Counted from the first letter of the stretch, positions 26,485 to 35,136 are shown. The stretch: DNA of 64,000 bases from Geomobilibacter sp964432205 (GCA_964432205.1 CAYSMK010000013.1:78141-142140), one strand, 5' to 3'. The notes: generated from the letters alone by a model not told the origin. Made by a program: numbers and translations.

Positions 26485-27654
26485 ATGAGGATACGTCTCA
26501 ACCTGCTCCGCGAATTCTCCATTCCCCTTATCGCCGGGGTAGTCATCGCCCTGATCTGGGCAAACCTCGACCCTGAGAGCTATCACCACCTCATACATGC
26601 CCGGCTAGTGGGCCCCCTAAGCATCCATTTCCTGACCAACGATGTCTTCATGGTCTTTTTCTTCGGTATCGCAGCCGCGGAAATAACCCAGAGCTGTCTC
26701 CCCGGCGGGGATCTCCATCCCCTCGGAAGAGCCATAAATCCTCTTCTGGCAACCTTTGGCGGGGTTGCCGGGCCGGTCGCGATCTATCTCGGCCTGAACG
26801 GTCTCATCGGCTCGCCTCCCCTCGTCAACGGGTGGGGGATACCGACCGCCACCGACATCGCCATCTCCTGGCTCGTGGCCCGTCTCATCTTCGGCAACGG
26901 CCATCCGGCCATCGCCTTCCTCCTGCTGCTCGCCATCGCCGATGACGCCATCGGCCTCGCCATCATCGCCATCTTCTACCCCGATCCCTCCCAGCCGACG
27001 GAGCCGGCCTGGCTCCTCCTGACCTGCCTGGGAATGCTGGCTGCCTGGATCATGCGGTGGCAGAAAACGAAGAGTTATTGGCCCTATGTCATCGCAGGCG
27101 GGGCGTTTTCCTGGATCGGCCTCTATTTCGCGGGGCTCCATCCCGCGCTGGCCCTGGTACCGATCGTGCCGTTTCTCCCCCACCCGCGCAGGGAACACAG
27201 GCACCTCTTCGAGGAGGACCCGCGAGACGTCTCGACGCTGGCGACCTTTGAACACGAATGGAAGGTCATCGTCGACTTCGGGCTCCTCTTGTTCGGCCTG
27301 GCCAACGCCGGGGTCCATCTTGCTTCCCTTGGTACCGTCACCTGGCTGGTGTTCGCATCACTCCTGTTCGGCAAGTGGATCGGCATCTTCGGCTGTGCGC
27401 TCCTTGGTGTCAAGTTCGGCTTTCACCTTCCGGAGGGGATGGATTTCAGGCATCTCACCATCGTGGCGATAGTCGCCGGTATCGGTTTCACCGTGTCGCT
27501 CTTTATCGCCGACCAGGCGTTTGTCGATCCGGTCCTTCAGGAGGAGGCGAAGATGGGGGCGCTGCTCTCCATCGGCATGGCATTGATTGCCATCGTGACC
27601 GGCAGGATGATGGGAATAAGAAAATCACCTCAAAAGGGACCCCATGACCGTTGA
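26485..27654 (+). CDS. nhaA: NhaA-type Na+/H+ antiporter
   Basis: A 389-aa protein with about 12 membrane segments. It carries the NhaA signatures TATDIAISWLVARL and LLLAIADDAIGLAIIAIFY, with the paired aspartates needed for Na+/H+ exchange, and MDFRHLTIVAIVAGIGFTVSLFIAD near the end. Length equals E. coli NhaA. It exports Na+ electrogenically, mainly at alkaline pH. The start has a TGAGGACTCTT site. The stop overlaps the next start by 11 bases. A second, unrelated Na+/H+ antiporter (NhaD) is encoded 20 kb away. Confidence 0.95.
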   Translation: MRIRLNLLREFSIPLIAGVVIALIWANLDPESYHHLIHARLVGPLSIHFLTNDVFMVFFFGIAAAEITQSCLPGGDLHPLGRAINPLLATFGGVAGPVAIYLGLNGLIGSPPLVNGWGIPTATDIAISWLVARLIFGNGHPAIAFLLLLAIADDAIGLAIIAIFYPDPSQPTEPAWLLLTCLGMLAAWIMRWQKTKSYWPYVIAGGAFSWIGLYFAGLHPALALVPIVPFLPHPRREHRHLFEEDPRDVSTLATFEHEWKVIVDFGLLLFGLANAGVHLASLGTVTWLVFASLLFGKWIGIFGCALLGVKFGFHLPEGMDFRHLTIVAIVAGIGFTVSLFIADQAFVDPVLQEEAKMGALLSIGMALIAIVTGRMMGIRKSPQKGPHDR

Positions 27655-29413
27655 AATTGCCATAGTCCTGGCTTTCGTCGTGACAGCCGTCATCCTGTTC
27701 GCCACCGAGAAGCTGCCGGTCGACCTGGTCTCGATCATGGTCATGGTTGGCCTCGTCCTTTCCGGGGTCATCACGCCCGAAGAAGGGATCGACGGCTTCA
27801 GCCATCCGGCTACGGTCACGGTCGGCTCCATGTTCATTCTCTCAGCCGGCCTCTACCGGACAGGGGCCGTGAATTTCCTTGGTGCGAAGCTCGTCCAGGC
27901 CGGCAAGAGGAACTTCTGGCTCGCCCTCGTCCTTCTCATGCTCACCGCCGGCAGTTTCTCGGCCTTCATCAACGACACCGCCGTGGTTGCCATCCTTATC
28001 CCGGTCGTCCTCGGGCTTGCCCGGGAGCTCAAGGTGAGCCCGGGCAAACTCCTGATGCCCCTCTCCTTCAGCGCCCTCTTTGGCGGGGTATGCACCCTGA
28101 TCGGCACCTCAACCAATATCCTCGTCAGCTCCATTGCCGTCAGACACGGCCAGCCCCCCTTCGGCATGTTCGAGTTCACCCCGTTTGGCGTCATCATTCT
28201 CGTCGTCGGGAGTCTCTACATGCTCCTCATCGGTGTGCGCCTCATTCCCGGGAAAGAAGTGGAAGAGGATCTGCGCAAGCAGTTCGGCATCGGTGACTAC
28301 CTGGTGGAAATCGTGCTGGAGCCGGAGGCGCTCTCGGTCGGCACGGTGCTGGCCGACTCCCCTTTGCTGCGGGACCTCGACCTCAGGAGCGTAGATGTCT
28401 ACCGCGACGGCAGGCGGCTAGAGGAACCACAGGACCGGCTCGTACTCCAGGCGGGAGACCACCTCAAGGTGCGGTGCGATCTGGAGAACTTCCGCAAGCT
28501 CCAGGAGCGCAAGGGGATTGCCCTGCGGCAGGAGACGGAAGGGAAGGCGGAAGGGGAGGAGTCGATCCTCGTGGAGGCGGTCATTGCCGGTGGTTCCACC
28601 CTCGACGGCCGCTCCCTCAAACAGGCCCGCTTCCGCTCCCGCTACGGTCTCACCGCCCTTGCCGTTCGCCACCGGGGGCTCGTCATGCGGGAGCATCTGG
28701 AAGAGATGCAGTTGCGTGCCGGCGACGTCCTTCTCTTCGAGATGGAGAGGCACCACCTGGACCAGCTCAGGGAGGACAAGACCTTCGTCCTCGTCTCCGA
28801 GGCGGAGTTTCCCACCTTCCGCAGGCAGAAGATGGTCATCGCCGTTGCCATCATAGCCTTCGTCGTCGTGAGCGCCGCTACGGGGATACTCCCGATCCTC
28901 GTGAGCGCCGCCCTCGGCTGCGTCTTCATGGTGTTCTCTCGCTGTCTCACCCTTGAGGAGGCATACGGGGCGATCCAGTGGAAGGTCATATTCCTGCTCG
29001 GAGGGGTGCTCGCCCTGGGCAAGGCGCTGGAGCAGAGCGGCGCCGCTCTGCTCCTCGCCAACACCCTCGTGGAGACGGTCGGCAGCCTGGGTCCCCGGGC
29101 GCTCGTCTCCGCTTTTTACCTCATGACCTCCATCATGACGGAACTCATGTCGAACAACGCCACGGCAGCGCTTCTTACTCCCATTGCCATCGCCGTTGCC
29201 GAGTCTTACGGGGTCGATGCGCGCCCCTTTCTCATGGCGGTCACCTATGCCGCTTCGGCCGCCTTCATGACCCCGGTCGGCTACCAGACGAACACCCTCA
29301 TCTACAGCCTGGGCCATTACCGCTATGCCGACTTTCTCCGGGTCGGCACACCTCTCAACATCATCTTCTGGATACTGGCCACCATCATGATCCCCTGGTT
29401 CTGGCCGTTTTAG
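27644..29413 (+). CDS. SLC13-family symporter with two RCK-C domains
   Basis: A 589-aa membrane protein. Two membrane halves (about 1-200 and 400-589) of the DASS/ArsB-like type are split by a cytoplasmic block with two TrkA-C-like (RCK_C) domains (VEIVLEPEALSVGTVL... and LVEAVIAGGSTLDGRSL...). Substrate-site type motifs are SAFINDTAVVAILIPV with LIGTSTNILVS in the first half, and TELMSNNATAALLTPIAIAVA with MTPVGYQTNTLI in the second. Relatives transport sulfate, dicarboxylates or other anions with Na+. The substrate cannot be read from the sequence. It overlaps nhaA by 11 bases and is followed by mscS after 15 bases. Confidence 0.88.
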   Translation: MTVEIAIVLAFVVTAVILFATEKLPVDLVSIMVMVGLVLSGVITPEEGIDGFSHPATVTVGSMFILSAGLYRTGAVNFLGAKLVQAGKRNFWLALVLLMLTAGSFSAFINDTAVVAILIPVVLGLARELKVSPGKLLMPLSFSALFGGVCTLIGTSTNILVSSIAVRHGQPPFGMFEFTPFGVIILVVGSLYMLLIGVRLIPGKEVEEDLRKQFGIGDYLVEIVLEPEALSVGTVLADSPLLRDLDLRSVDVYRDGRRLEEPQDRLVLQAGDHLKVRCDLENFRKLQERKGIALRQETEGKAEGEESILVEAVIAGGSTLDGRSLKQARFRSRYGLTALAVRHRGLVMREHLEEMQLRAGDVLLFEMERHHLDQLREDKTFVLVSEAEFPTFRRQKMVIAVAIIAFVVVSAATGILPILVSAALGCVFMVFSRCLTLEEAYGAIQWKVIFLLGGVLALGKALEQSGAALLLANTLVETVGSLGPRALVSAFYLMTSIMTELMSNNATAALLTPIAIAVAESYGVDARPFLMAVTYAASAAFMTPVGYQTNTLIYSLGHYRYADFLRVGTPLNIIFWILATIMIPWFWPF

Positions 29414-29428
29414 GCAATGGAGGCACCG

Positions 29429-30325
29429 ATGACGACGTACCGATTATGGCTGGAACAGTTGAAGAGCTATTTCGACGTACCACTCCTGACCCTTGGGACT
29501 GCCCAGGTAACCATCCTGACCTTGATCTACCTGTTCGTCTTTTCGCTACTGCTGTTCTATCTGAGCGCCAAGCTCCGTAACTGGATCGTCGATCAGTTCC
29601 TCACCAGGACCAGGATGGACGTCGGCGCGCGGCAGGCGACCGGATCCATCATCCGTTATTTTGTCATCGCCGTAGGCTTCATCATCATTCTCCAGACGGC
29701 GGGGATCGACCTGACCGCCCTGAACGTCCTGGCCGGCGCCGTCGGCATCGGTCTCGGCTTCGGCCTGCAGAACATTGTCAACAACTTCATCAGCGGCCTC
29801 ATCATCCTCTTCGAGCGGCCGATCAAGGTGGGGGACCGCCTGGTGGTAGGTGACGTCGAGGGTGATGTGGTGCGGATCGGTGGGCGCAGCACCGAGGTGG
29901 TGACCAACGACAACATCACCATCATCGTCCCCAACTCCAAGTTCATTACGGAAAACGTCATCAACTGGAGTCACAATGACCGCAAGGTCCGCTTCCGCAT
30001 CCCGGTGAGCGTCGCCTATGGCAGCGACGTGCGGTTGGTGGAGCGTCTGCTGTTGGAGGTGGCGGCCGGGGACCCGGACGTCCTCGACAAGCCGGCGCCC
30101 GGAGTCCGGCTGATGGAGTTCGGTGACAACGGTCTCCTCTTCGAGCTGCGGGCCTGGAGTACTACCCTCATCCACCGGAAGGGGCTACTGGTCAGCAACC
30201 TCAATTTCGCCATCCTGGCCAGTTTTACCGAGCACGGGATCGAGATCCCCTTTCCGCAGCGCGACCTGCACATCAGAGGGCGGGAGGCGGCTGGACGGAA
30301 CAACCGCGATCTCTGCGACAGTTAA
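29429..30325 (+). CDS. mscS: Small mechanosensitive channel, MscS family
   Basis: A 298-aa protein starting at the ATG at 29429, since the ATG at 29417 contains the GGAGG site for it. It has an N-terminal membrane region, then the pore-lining helix and beta domain VGIGLGFGLQNIVNNFISGL, FERPIKVGDRLVVGDVEG and TNDNITIIVPNSKFI. It opens on hypo-osmotic shock to release solutes. As the third gene of nhaA-SLC13-mscS, it supplies the relief valve beside the ion and trehalose uptake and synthesis genes. Confidence 0.93.
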   Translation: MTTYRLWLEQLKSYFDVPLLTLGTAQVTILTLIYLFVFSLLLFYLSAKLRNWIVDQFLTRTRMDVGARQATGSIIRYFVIAVGFIIILQTAGIDLTALNVLAGAVGIGLGFGLQNIVNNFISGLIILFERPIKVGDRLVVGDVEGDVVRIGGRSTEVVTNDNITIIVPNSKFITENVINWSHNDRKVRFRIPVSVAYGSDVRLVERLLLEVAAGDPDVLDKPAPGVRLMEFGDNGLLFELRAWSTTLIHRKGLLVSNLNFAILASFTEHGIEIPFPQRDLHIRGREAAGRNNRDLCDS

Positions 30326-30430
30326 ACACAGGATGACAAGCGCAATGACTGCGACGGTGATGGAGCGGTTTCCCCTCAGGATATGCAGTCTTCCGGCCGG
30401 TTCACTGCGTGATGATGACGGCTTTGTCAT
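30185..30430 (-). CDS. Possible small membrane protein overlapping the end of mscS
   Basis: An 81-aa minus-strand frame with a good ribosome site (GGGAGGCAACCGT before ATG) and a single strong hydrophobic helix (SITVAVIALVILCLTVAEIAVV, about residues 23-44). The 3' 141 bases are antisense to mscS. It has no recognised family. The ribosome site and helix argue for a real product. The overlap with a conserved gene and the high-GC shadow effect argue against. Confidence 0.35.
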   Translation of the reverse strand: MTKPSSSRSEPAGRLHILRGNRSITVAVIALVILCLTVAEIAVVPSSRLPPSDVQVALRKGDLDPVLGKTGQDGEIEVADQ

Positions 30431-30454
30431 ACGGTTGCCTCCCTTTTCGTGTCA

Positions 30455-30490
30455 AAAGGGCACGGGCCCCGCCAGAAGCGGGCCTGTGCC
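30455..30490 (-). terminator. Rho-independent terminator after the decayed RAPP copy
   Basis: On the minus strand, a long GC stem (30459-30473 against 30478-30490, loop TTCT) is followed by CTTTT. It would end transcripts from the pal2/RAPP2 region before they reach the 30185-30430 frame. Confidence 0.65.
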
Positions 30491-30568
30491 GTACGGCGTG
30501 CCGATCCATCCGGCGTGGTCCGGACGACTGTCAGTGCAGGCGGTCAAACCTGCTTATGCAGAGACACA

Positions 30569-30861
30569 CTATGCGGGAGGGGCTCGGGAGGATTTCGGGA
30601 CGGCAAAGGATTGCGGTACGGAAGCGGTTTCAACGCTGGGAACGTCAGGCAGCAGTGAGGGGACGATTGGGGTGAGGGGGGACCTTGTCGCGAGGGCGAC
30701 AAGGTCCTGCTGTTGGAAATTTTCCTTGCACTTCTTGATCTGGTTCTGGATTACCGCCCGAGGCCGCGGCTTCGGCTCGGCCGATCTGAATCCCGCCAGA
30801 TCCGGCAAACGCAGGCCGAGCGAGATCAGCCCGGCCATGAGCGGGACGCAGTGAAGGTCAT
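30569..30861 (-). pseudogene. Decayed near-identical copy of the small RAPP gene
   Basis: DNA at about 30523-30850 is a close repeat of 2895-3230 on the same strand, covering the RAPP gene and its 3' flank. Here the natural start (ATG at 30861, with a GGAGGAGTG site) leads into a frame that ends after 11 codons, because about 31 bp of the signal/membrane segment are missing relative to copy 1. From the internal ATG at 30838 the protein frame (MAGLISLGLRLPDL..., KPRPRAVIQNQIKK, SSRAPPA) continues for 89 aa, and the stop falls five residues early. Either it is a pseudogene or a soluble shortened form starting without a proper ribosome site. The pseudogene reading is preferred. Confidence 0.65.
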
Positions 30862-30905
30862 CACTCCTCCTTCTCCGGTCGCAGGAGCTCCTGAAGGTCG
30901 CACAC

Positions 30906-31499
30906 CTATTTCGACGTTATGACGAACTCGTCCCGCCGGTTTTTCGCCCATGCGGCCTCGTCATTGCCCGGAGCGGCCGGTTTCTCTCTGCCGTAGCTGA
31001 TAAGGGAGAGCTTTTCAGCCGGAACGCCCATGGTCACGAGGTACTGCATGGCAGCTCTGGCCCTCTTTTCCCCCAGGGCGAGGTTGTATTCATCCGAGCC
31101 GCGCTCGTCGCAATGCCCTTCTATCCGGATTACCACGCCGGTCTTTCTCCCCATGCGTTTCGCGTTACTTGCGAGCGTTTCCCGAGCCGTGAGGGTAAGC
31201 GTAGACGAATCGAAATCGAAAAATATCTTCTCAAGATCGGCCGATGACCCTGCCTCACCCTTGAGTGCCTTTGCGTTTTCCTCTACTGCCTTGCTTTTGA
31301 CGGACGATGCCTTGATCGACGGCTCACCCATGCCGGTTTCCTTCTGCGAAGGTTTGACGGAGGATGTCTCCGCGGGCTTGGCCGCCGCGGCCGAAGGAAT
31401 CGCTTCATCTTTCCTGACGATCTCCTGCTTGGCGCAACCGGCGGCAAGGAGTGTCGCGAGGGCGAGGAACAGGAGCTGCTTATTGTGGGATCTGGTCAT
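30906..31499 (-). CDS. pal: Peptidoglycan-associated OmpA/Pal-type lipoprotein, copy 2
   Basis: A 197-aa protein from the ATG at 31499, preceded by an AAAGAAAGGAAAC region; the longer frame to 31661 reads through the palindrome and is unlikely. The lipobox is LAAGC (Cys at about residue 20), followed by an Ala/Ser/Lys-rich linker. The OmpA domain (about 85-197) has IFFDFDSSTL, IEGHCDERGSDEYNLALGEKRA, SYGREKPA and KNRRDEFVI. It is closely related to the protein at 11410-11991. It probably binds peptidoglycan from the outer membrane. It lies downstream of kup and a RAPP gene on the same strand. Confidence 0.9.
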   Translation of the reverse strand: MTRSHNKQLLFLALATLLAAGCAKQEIVRKDEAIPSAAAAKPAETSSVKPSQKETGMGEPSIKASSVKSKAVEENAKALKGEAGSSADLEKIFFDFDSSTLTLTARETLASNAKRMGRKTGVVIRIEGHCDERGSDEYNLALGEKRARAAMQYLVTMGVPAEKLSLISYGREKPAAPGNDEAAWAKNRRDEFVITSK

Positions 31500-31630
31500 T
31501 TTTTGTTTCCTTTCTTTGTAACTTGCCGGTTTGATGAGGTATTTCCCCCGTGCGCCATGCAGGGAACGGTAACGCTCACTACGTATGCAGGGATGGATAT
31601 ACCCAAGCCACGCGCGGACGGAGGTGCACT

Positions 31631-31673
31631 TTTCCCTGGCGTATGCACCCGGCGGGTGCATACGCCAGGGAAA
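31631..31673. repeat. 43-bp near-perfect palindrome
   Basis: Two 21-bp arms (31631-31651 and 31653-31673) are exact reverse complements around a single G at 31652. The core is GTATGCACCCG/CGGGTGCATAC. It lies between the RAPP gene (31694-32038) and pal copy 2. Neither side has a clear T-run, so a simple terminator is not certain. A processing site, attenuator or protein-binding site are alternatives. Confidence 0.85.
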
Positions 31674-31693
31674 GACGATTCAAAACGGGGTAG

Positions 31694-32038
31694 TTATGAT
31701 GCGGAGATTACGGGAGGTGCCCGGGCGGCGTGATGCCCGATCGGGATGAAGTTGAACTTGGGGATCTCCTGCCGAAAAGATGATCCGAAAGAAGCGGGAA
31801 TAGTTAAGACGATGGCAGCCTGACAGGCTGCAACATCGACATGCACCTTTGCTCCCGCCGCCTGGCCGGCCTTGACGGAAGTCTCGATGACGGCGCGCGG
31901 GCGAGGTTTGGGCTTGTGGAGGTTGGAAAGATTGGGAACCCTGACCCCCAGAAAGACGAGACACAGAGAGACCGCGAGAAGTACGGTGCAGCAGAGGGTC
32001 CTGTTCGTCATCTGTATTCTGGGAGTGCTCATTGGCAT
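31694..32038 (-). CDS. Small membrane-anchored RAPP protein, copy 3
   Basis: A 114-aa protein; the real start may be the ATG at 32011 (MTNRTLCC...), as no start has a strong ribosome site. The hydrophobic segment TVLLAVSLCLVFLGVRVPNL is followed by the basic block KPKPRPRAVIETSVK, a middle with one Cys, and the tail AARAPPVISAS. The LPNL/VPNL, KPRPRAVI and RAPP elements align with the copy at 2931-3269, but the middle has diverged, so it is an older paralogue. It lies between kup and pal copy 2 on the same strand. Function unknown. Confidence 0.65.
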   Translation of the reverse strand: MPMSTPRIQMTNRTLCCTVLLAVSLCLVFLGVRVPNLSNLHKPKPRPRAVIETSVKAGQAAGAKVHVDVAACQAAIVLTIPASFGSSFRQEIPKFNFIPIGHHAARAPPVISAS

Positions 32039-32148
32039 GGTAATTTACACTAAATGTCCACCATGTGCAATCACTTCAGCTTCAATAACTTCCGGGCATT
32101 GCTCGGAAAACCCCTGAAGCGTTTCCTGCTCCCCTATGTGATGCAGGA

Positions 32149-34083
32149 CTAGATCTCCACCTGCTGACCCAATTCCACCACCTGTCCCGCCGGAATATTG
32201 AAGAATGCGGTTGCCGTGAGGGAGTTGCGGGACATGAACGAGAAGAGTTTTTCCTGCCATTGCATCATCCCCGATTGCCGCGGCGTTGAGATGATGGTCT
32301 CCCGGGCCAGATAATAGGTGGTGTGCTCCAGGTCCGCCGGGAGACCGTGTGGTTCGCACTGCCGGAGCGCCACCGGCACATTGGGGCTCTGCATGAAGCC
32401 GTACCGGATGACAACCCGGGCGAACCCCTGCGGCATCAGGCTGACCGTTACCCGTTCGGCCGCTGGCACCCGGGGGATCTCCTCCGTCAGGACGGTGAGA
32501 ATGATGACCTGTTCATGCAGCACCTGGTTGTGGGCCAGGTGGTGAGTGAGCATCGGCGGGGTTCCGGTGGGGCGTCCGGTCATGAAGACCGCCGTGCCGG
32601 GTACCCGGTGGGGTGAGGCTGCGGCCAGTCTTTCGATGAAATCCTCCAGCGGTTCCCTTCCCCCCCGCAACCTCCGTCTCAGCACCTCCCGCCCCCGTCG
32701 CCAGGTCGCCATCAGGGCAAACACTACCAGGCCGGCGACCAGGGGGAACCAGCCGCCATGGGTGACCTTGAGCAGGTTCGCGCTAAAGAAGGGGATGTCG
32801 ATGGAGAGAAAAAGGCCGGCCAGGGCGCCTGCTGTTGCCGCACGCCAGTGCCAGCGCCTCATCATGAGGAAAAAGGCGAGAATGGTCGTGATGACCATGG
32901 TGGAGGTAACGGCAACACCGTAGGCTCCGGCCAGGTTTGCCGACGAGCCGAAGCCGAGAACGAGGGCAAGGGTGGTGAGCATGAGCCCCATATTCACGGT
33001 GGGGAGGTAGACCTGCCCCACCTCTTCGGAGGAGGTCTGGACCAGCCGGAAACGGGGGCTGTACCCGAGCTGCATGGCCTGCCGGGTGAGGGAGAAGGCA
33101 CCGGATATGACCGCCTGGGAGGCGATTACCGATGCAAGGGTGGCGAGGATGACAAGGGGATAGAGCGCCCATCCCGGTGCCAGGTGGTAGAAAGGCTCGG
33201 TTGCCTCACCAGGTCGGACGAGAAGGAGTGCCCCCTGGCCGAAGTAGTTGAGGAGCAGGGCGGGGAGCACAAAGGTGAACCACGCCAGGCGGATCGGCCG
33301 CGAGCCGAAATGTCCCATGTCGGCATAGAGGGCCTCCCCGCCGGTCACGACCAGGAATACCGAGCCGAGGACACCGAAGGCGAGATGACCGTTCTCCACG
33401 AAAATACGTGCAGCATGGAGGGGGTTCACCGCGGCAAAGACCTCCGGCGCCCGCAGGATGCCGCCGATGCCGAGCAGCGCAATGCTGGTGAACCAGATCA
33501 CCATCACCGGCCCGAATACGGTCCCGACCCCGGCCGTTCCCCGCCTCTGGAAGAGGAAGAGCGAGATGAGGATCACGATGGTGATCGGTACTATGAAACC
33601 CTTGAGAGCCGGTGCAGCTACCTTGAGCCCTTCGACGGCGCTCAGGACCGAAATGGCGGGGGTGATCACCCCGTCGCCGTAGAGGAGGGCCGCCCCGAAA
33701 AGGCCGAGGGGGAGGAGGTACCGCCTTTGGCTGGGGGACAGATAGCGCGTCGGGGTAAGGAGGGCAAGGAGCGCCAGGATTCCTCCCTCCCCCCGGTTGT
33801 CCGCACGCATCAGAAAAAGCAGATATTTGCCCGAGATGACGAGGGTGAGAGCCCAGAACACGAGTGAGAGTATGCCGAGCACGTTAGCCGGCGTCGGTGG
33901 CAAGGGATGGCTGCCATGAAAGCACTCCCTGAGTGCATAAAGCGGACTCGTACCGATGTCGCCGTAAACGACCCCGAGAGCCGACAGGCTGAGCGTGAGG
34001 AACTGGCGGTCCCGTGTTTCTTCCCGGGGGGTGTCATTCGTTACGGATGACCGGTGGCTCTTATGGAAATTGACTCTTCTCAT
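32149..34083 (-). CDS. kup: Kup-type K+ uptake protein
   Basis: A 644-aa protein with the KUP/HAK signature GVVYGDIGTSPLYALRECF near residue 35. About 12 membrane segments follow (DNRGEGGILALLALL; GDGVITPAISVLSAVEGLK), then a ~180-residue hydrophilic C-terminal domain. It imports K+ with H+ and is a first response to osmotic upshift. The start at 34083 has no strong Shine-Dalgarno site, but the next Met would remove part of the conserved N-terminus. It is preceded by the DUF481 gene with an 18-bp gap, so it is in the same transcript as mscS and the diguanylate cyclase. Confidence 0.95.
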   Translation of the reverse strand: MRRVNFHKSHRSSVTNDTPREETRDRQFLTLSLSALGVVYGDIGTSPLYALRECFHGSHPLPPTPANVLGILSLVFWALTLVISGKYLLFLMRADNRGEGGILALLALLTPTRYLSPSQRRYLLPLGLFGAALLYGDGVITPAISVLSAVEGLKVAAPALKGFIVPITIVILISLFLFQRRGTAGVGTVFGPVMVIWFTSIALLGIGGILRAPEVFAAVNPLHAARIFVENGHLAFGVLGSVFLVVTGGEALYADMGHFGSRPIRLAWFTFVLPALLLNYFGQGALLLVRPGEATEPFYHLAPGWALYPLVILATLASVIASQAVISGAFSLTRQAMQLGYSPRFRLVQTSSEEVGQVYLPTVNMGLMLTTLALVLGFGSSANLAGAYGVAVTSTMVITTILAFFLMMRRWHWRAATAGALAGLFLSIDIPFFSANLLKVTHGGWFPLVAGLVVFALMATWRRGREVLRRRLRGGREPLEDFIERLAAASPHRVPGTAVFMTGRPTGTPPMLTHHLAHNQVLHEQVIILTVLTEEIPRVPAAERVTVSLMPQGFARVVIRYGFMQSPNVPVALRQCEPHGLPADLEHTTYYLARETIISTPRQSGMMQWQEKLFSFMSRNSLTATAFFNIPAGQVVELGQQVEI

Positions 34084-34101
34084 CGTAGTAACCGTTGCGA
34101 C

Positions 34102-35136
34102 TCACCAGTAGGCATACTCGTAAGTAAAACCAAGGATCAGATTGATGTCGGAGTTTTTCTTTCCCGCTTCGGGAGAGCTGTTGAAACGATAATCGACCTC
34201 GAAGTTGGCGGCAATGCTGTCCAGGAGCGGGATGCGAAACCCCTGTTCCGTTTTCAGCACTACCGAGCCGACACTGAAACTGTAGTATCCTTCCTGGCGA
34301 TGGAAGAGCTTCAGCCGCTTCGGAACGACTTCCCAGTCGAGTCCGACCCCCCATCTGCCCGCCGCATCGCTTTTGTCCTCGCCGACGTTCACATCCTCGT
34401 TGAAGTAGGAAATACCCGCCTCGGCGAATAGGCTGAGCTGCCTGGCATCGAAGAACTGGTAACCAAAGCCGAGACCCTCGGTGTTGCGGAGATTCAGGTT
34501 GGCCAGGGAGTCCTGCTCGACGAGTGACTGGGCATAGGAGTAAATCTTCTCGCTGGTGAAGAAATCGTACTTCAGACTTCCGGTGGAGTTTCGGGCGCTG
34601 GTTTCCCCGTTGGCCTCGCCGTAATTGTACTTTGCATCGACCGTGAACCGGTGCTTATGCGTCCTTACCTGGAACCGGGTAGCGATATTGAGAGCCCGGG
34701 TGTCGGTGTTACCGCTGTTGAAACTGCCGCCGAGATTGAACAACCCGGAGTATGTCGACGGGTTGACCGCCAGCAGCTGATCTAGAGGTGTCGGATTTGA
34801 TTTGCCGAGGATCGAACTCTCGATCTGGACCTTGCCGCTCTCCGGGCAGGTGATCCTGCCGATGATGAATTCGTCGTCCTTAAACGCTACGGGAAGTGTG
34901 CGGTCGGAGACGATGCAGTCGACCTCCTTCCAGGTGATGCTCAGTTTCTCTTCCGCATAGGTCGTCTTGAAGATGAGAAGATCCTTTTCCATCCTGATGA
35001 TTTCACCGGTGAGCCGGTCGCCGTTGTTCATGCGCACTTCGTCCGCCTCTGCGGAGAGGGCCGGTAGAAGCATTAATAGTGCGGCGCACCAGGAAAAACA
35101 CCGGATATTGAGGGTATTTGATGACATTCGGCTCAC
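34102..35136 (-). CDS. DUF481 outer-membrane protein
   Basis: A 344-aa protein with a signal peptide (cleavage near ALSAEA, about residue 31). An N-terminal domain with VRMNNGDRLTGEIIRMEKDLLIFKT follows, and then alternating beta strands from about 120 (GLFNLGGSFNSGNTDTRALN, LGFGYQFFDARQLSLFAEAG) ending in YEYAYW with a terminal aromatic residue, as in outer-membrane barrels. DUF481 includes salt-induced outer-membrane proteins (YdiY type). The start overlaps the stop of the upstream mscS gene by four bases. A role in salt response is supported by the family and by context. Confidence 0.85.
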   Translation of the reverse strand: MSRMSSNTLNIRCFSWCAALLMLLPALSAEADEVRMNNGDRLTGEIIRMEKDLLIFKTTYAEEKLSITWKEVDCIVSDRTLPVAFKDDEFIIGRITCPESGKVQIESSILGKSNPTPLDQLLAVNPSTYSGLFNLGGSFNSGNTDTRALNIATRFQVRTHKHRFTVDAKYNYGEANGETSARNSTGSLKYDFFTSEKIYSYAQSLVEQDSLANLNLRNTEGLGFGYQFFDARQLSLFAEAGISYFNEDVNVGEDKSDAAGRWGVGLDWEVVPKRLKLFHRQEGYYSFSVGSVVLKTEQGFRIPLLDSIAANFEVDYRFNSSPEAGKKNSDINLILGFTYEYAYW

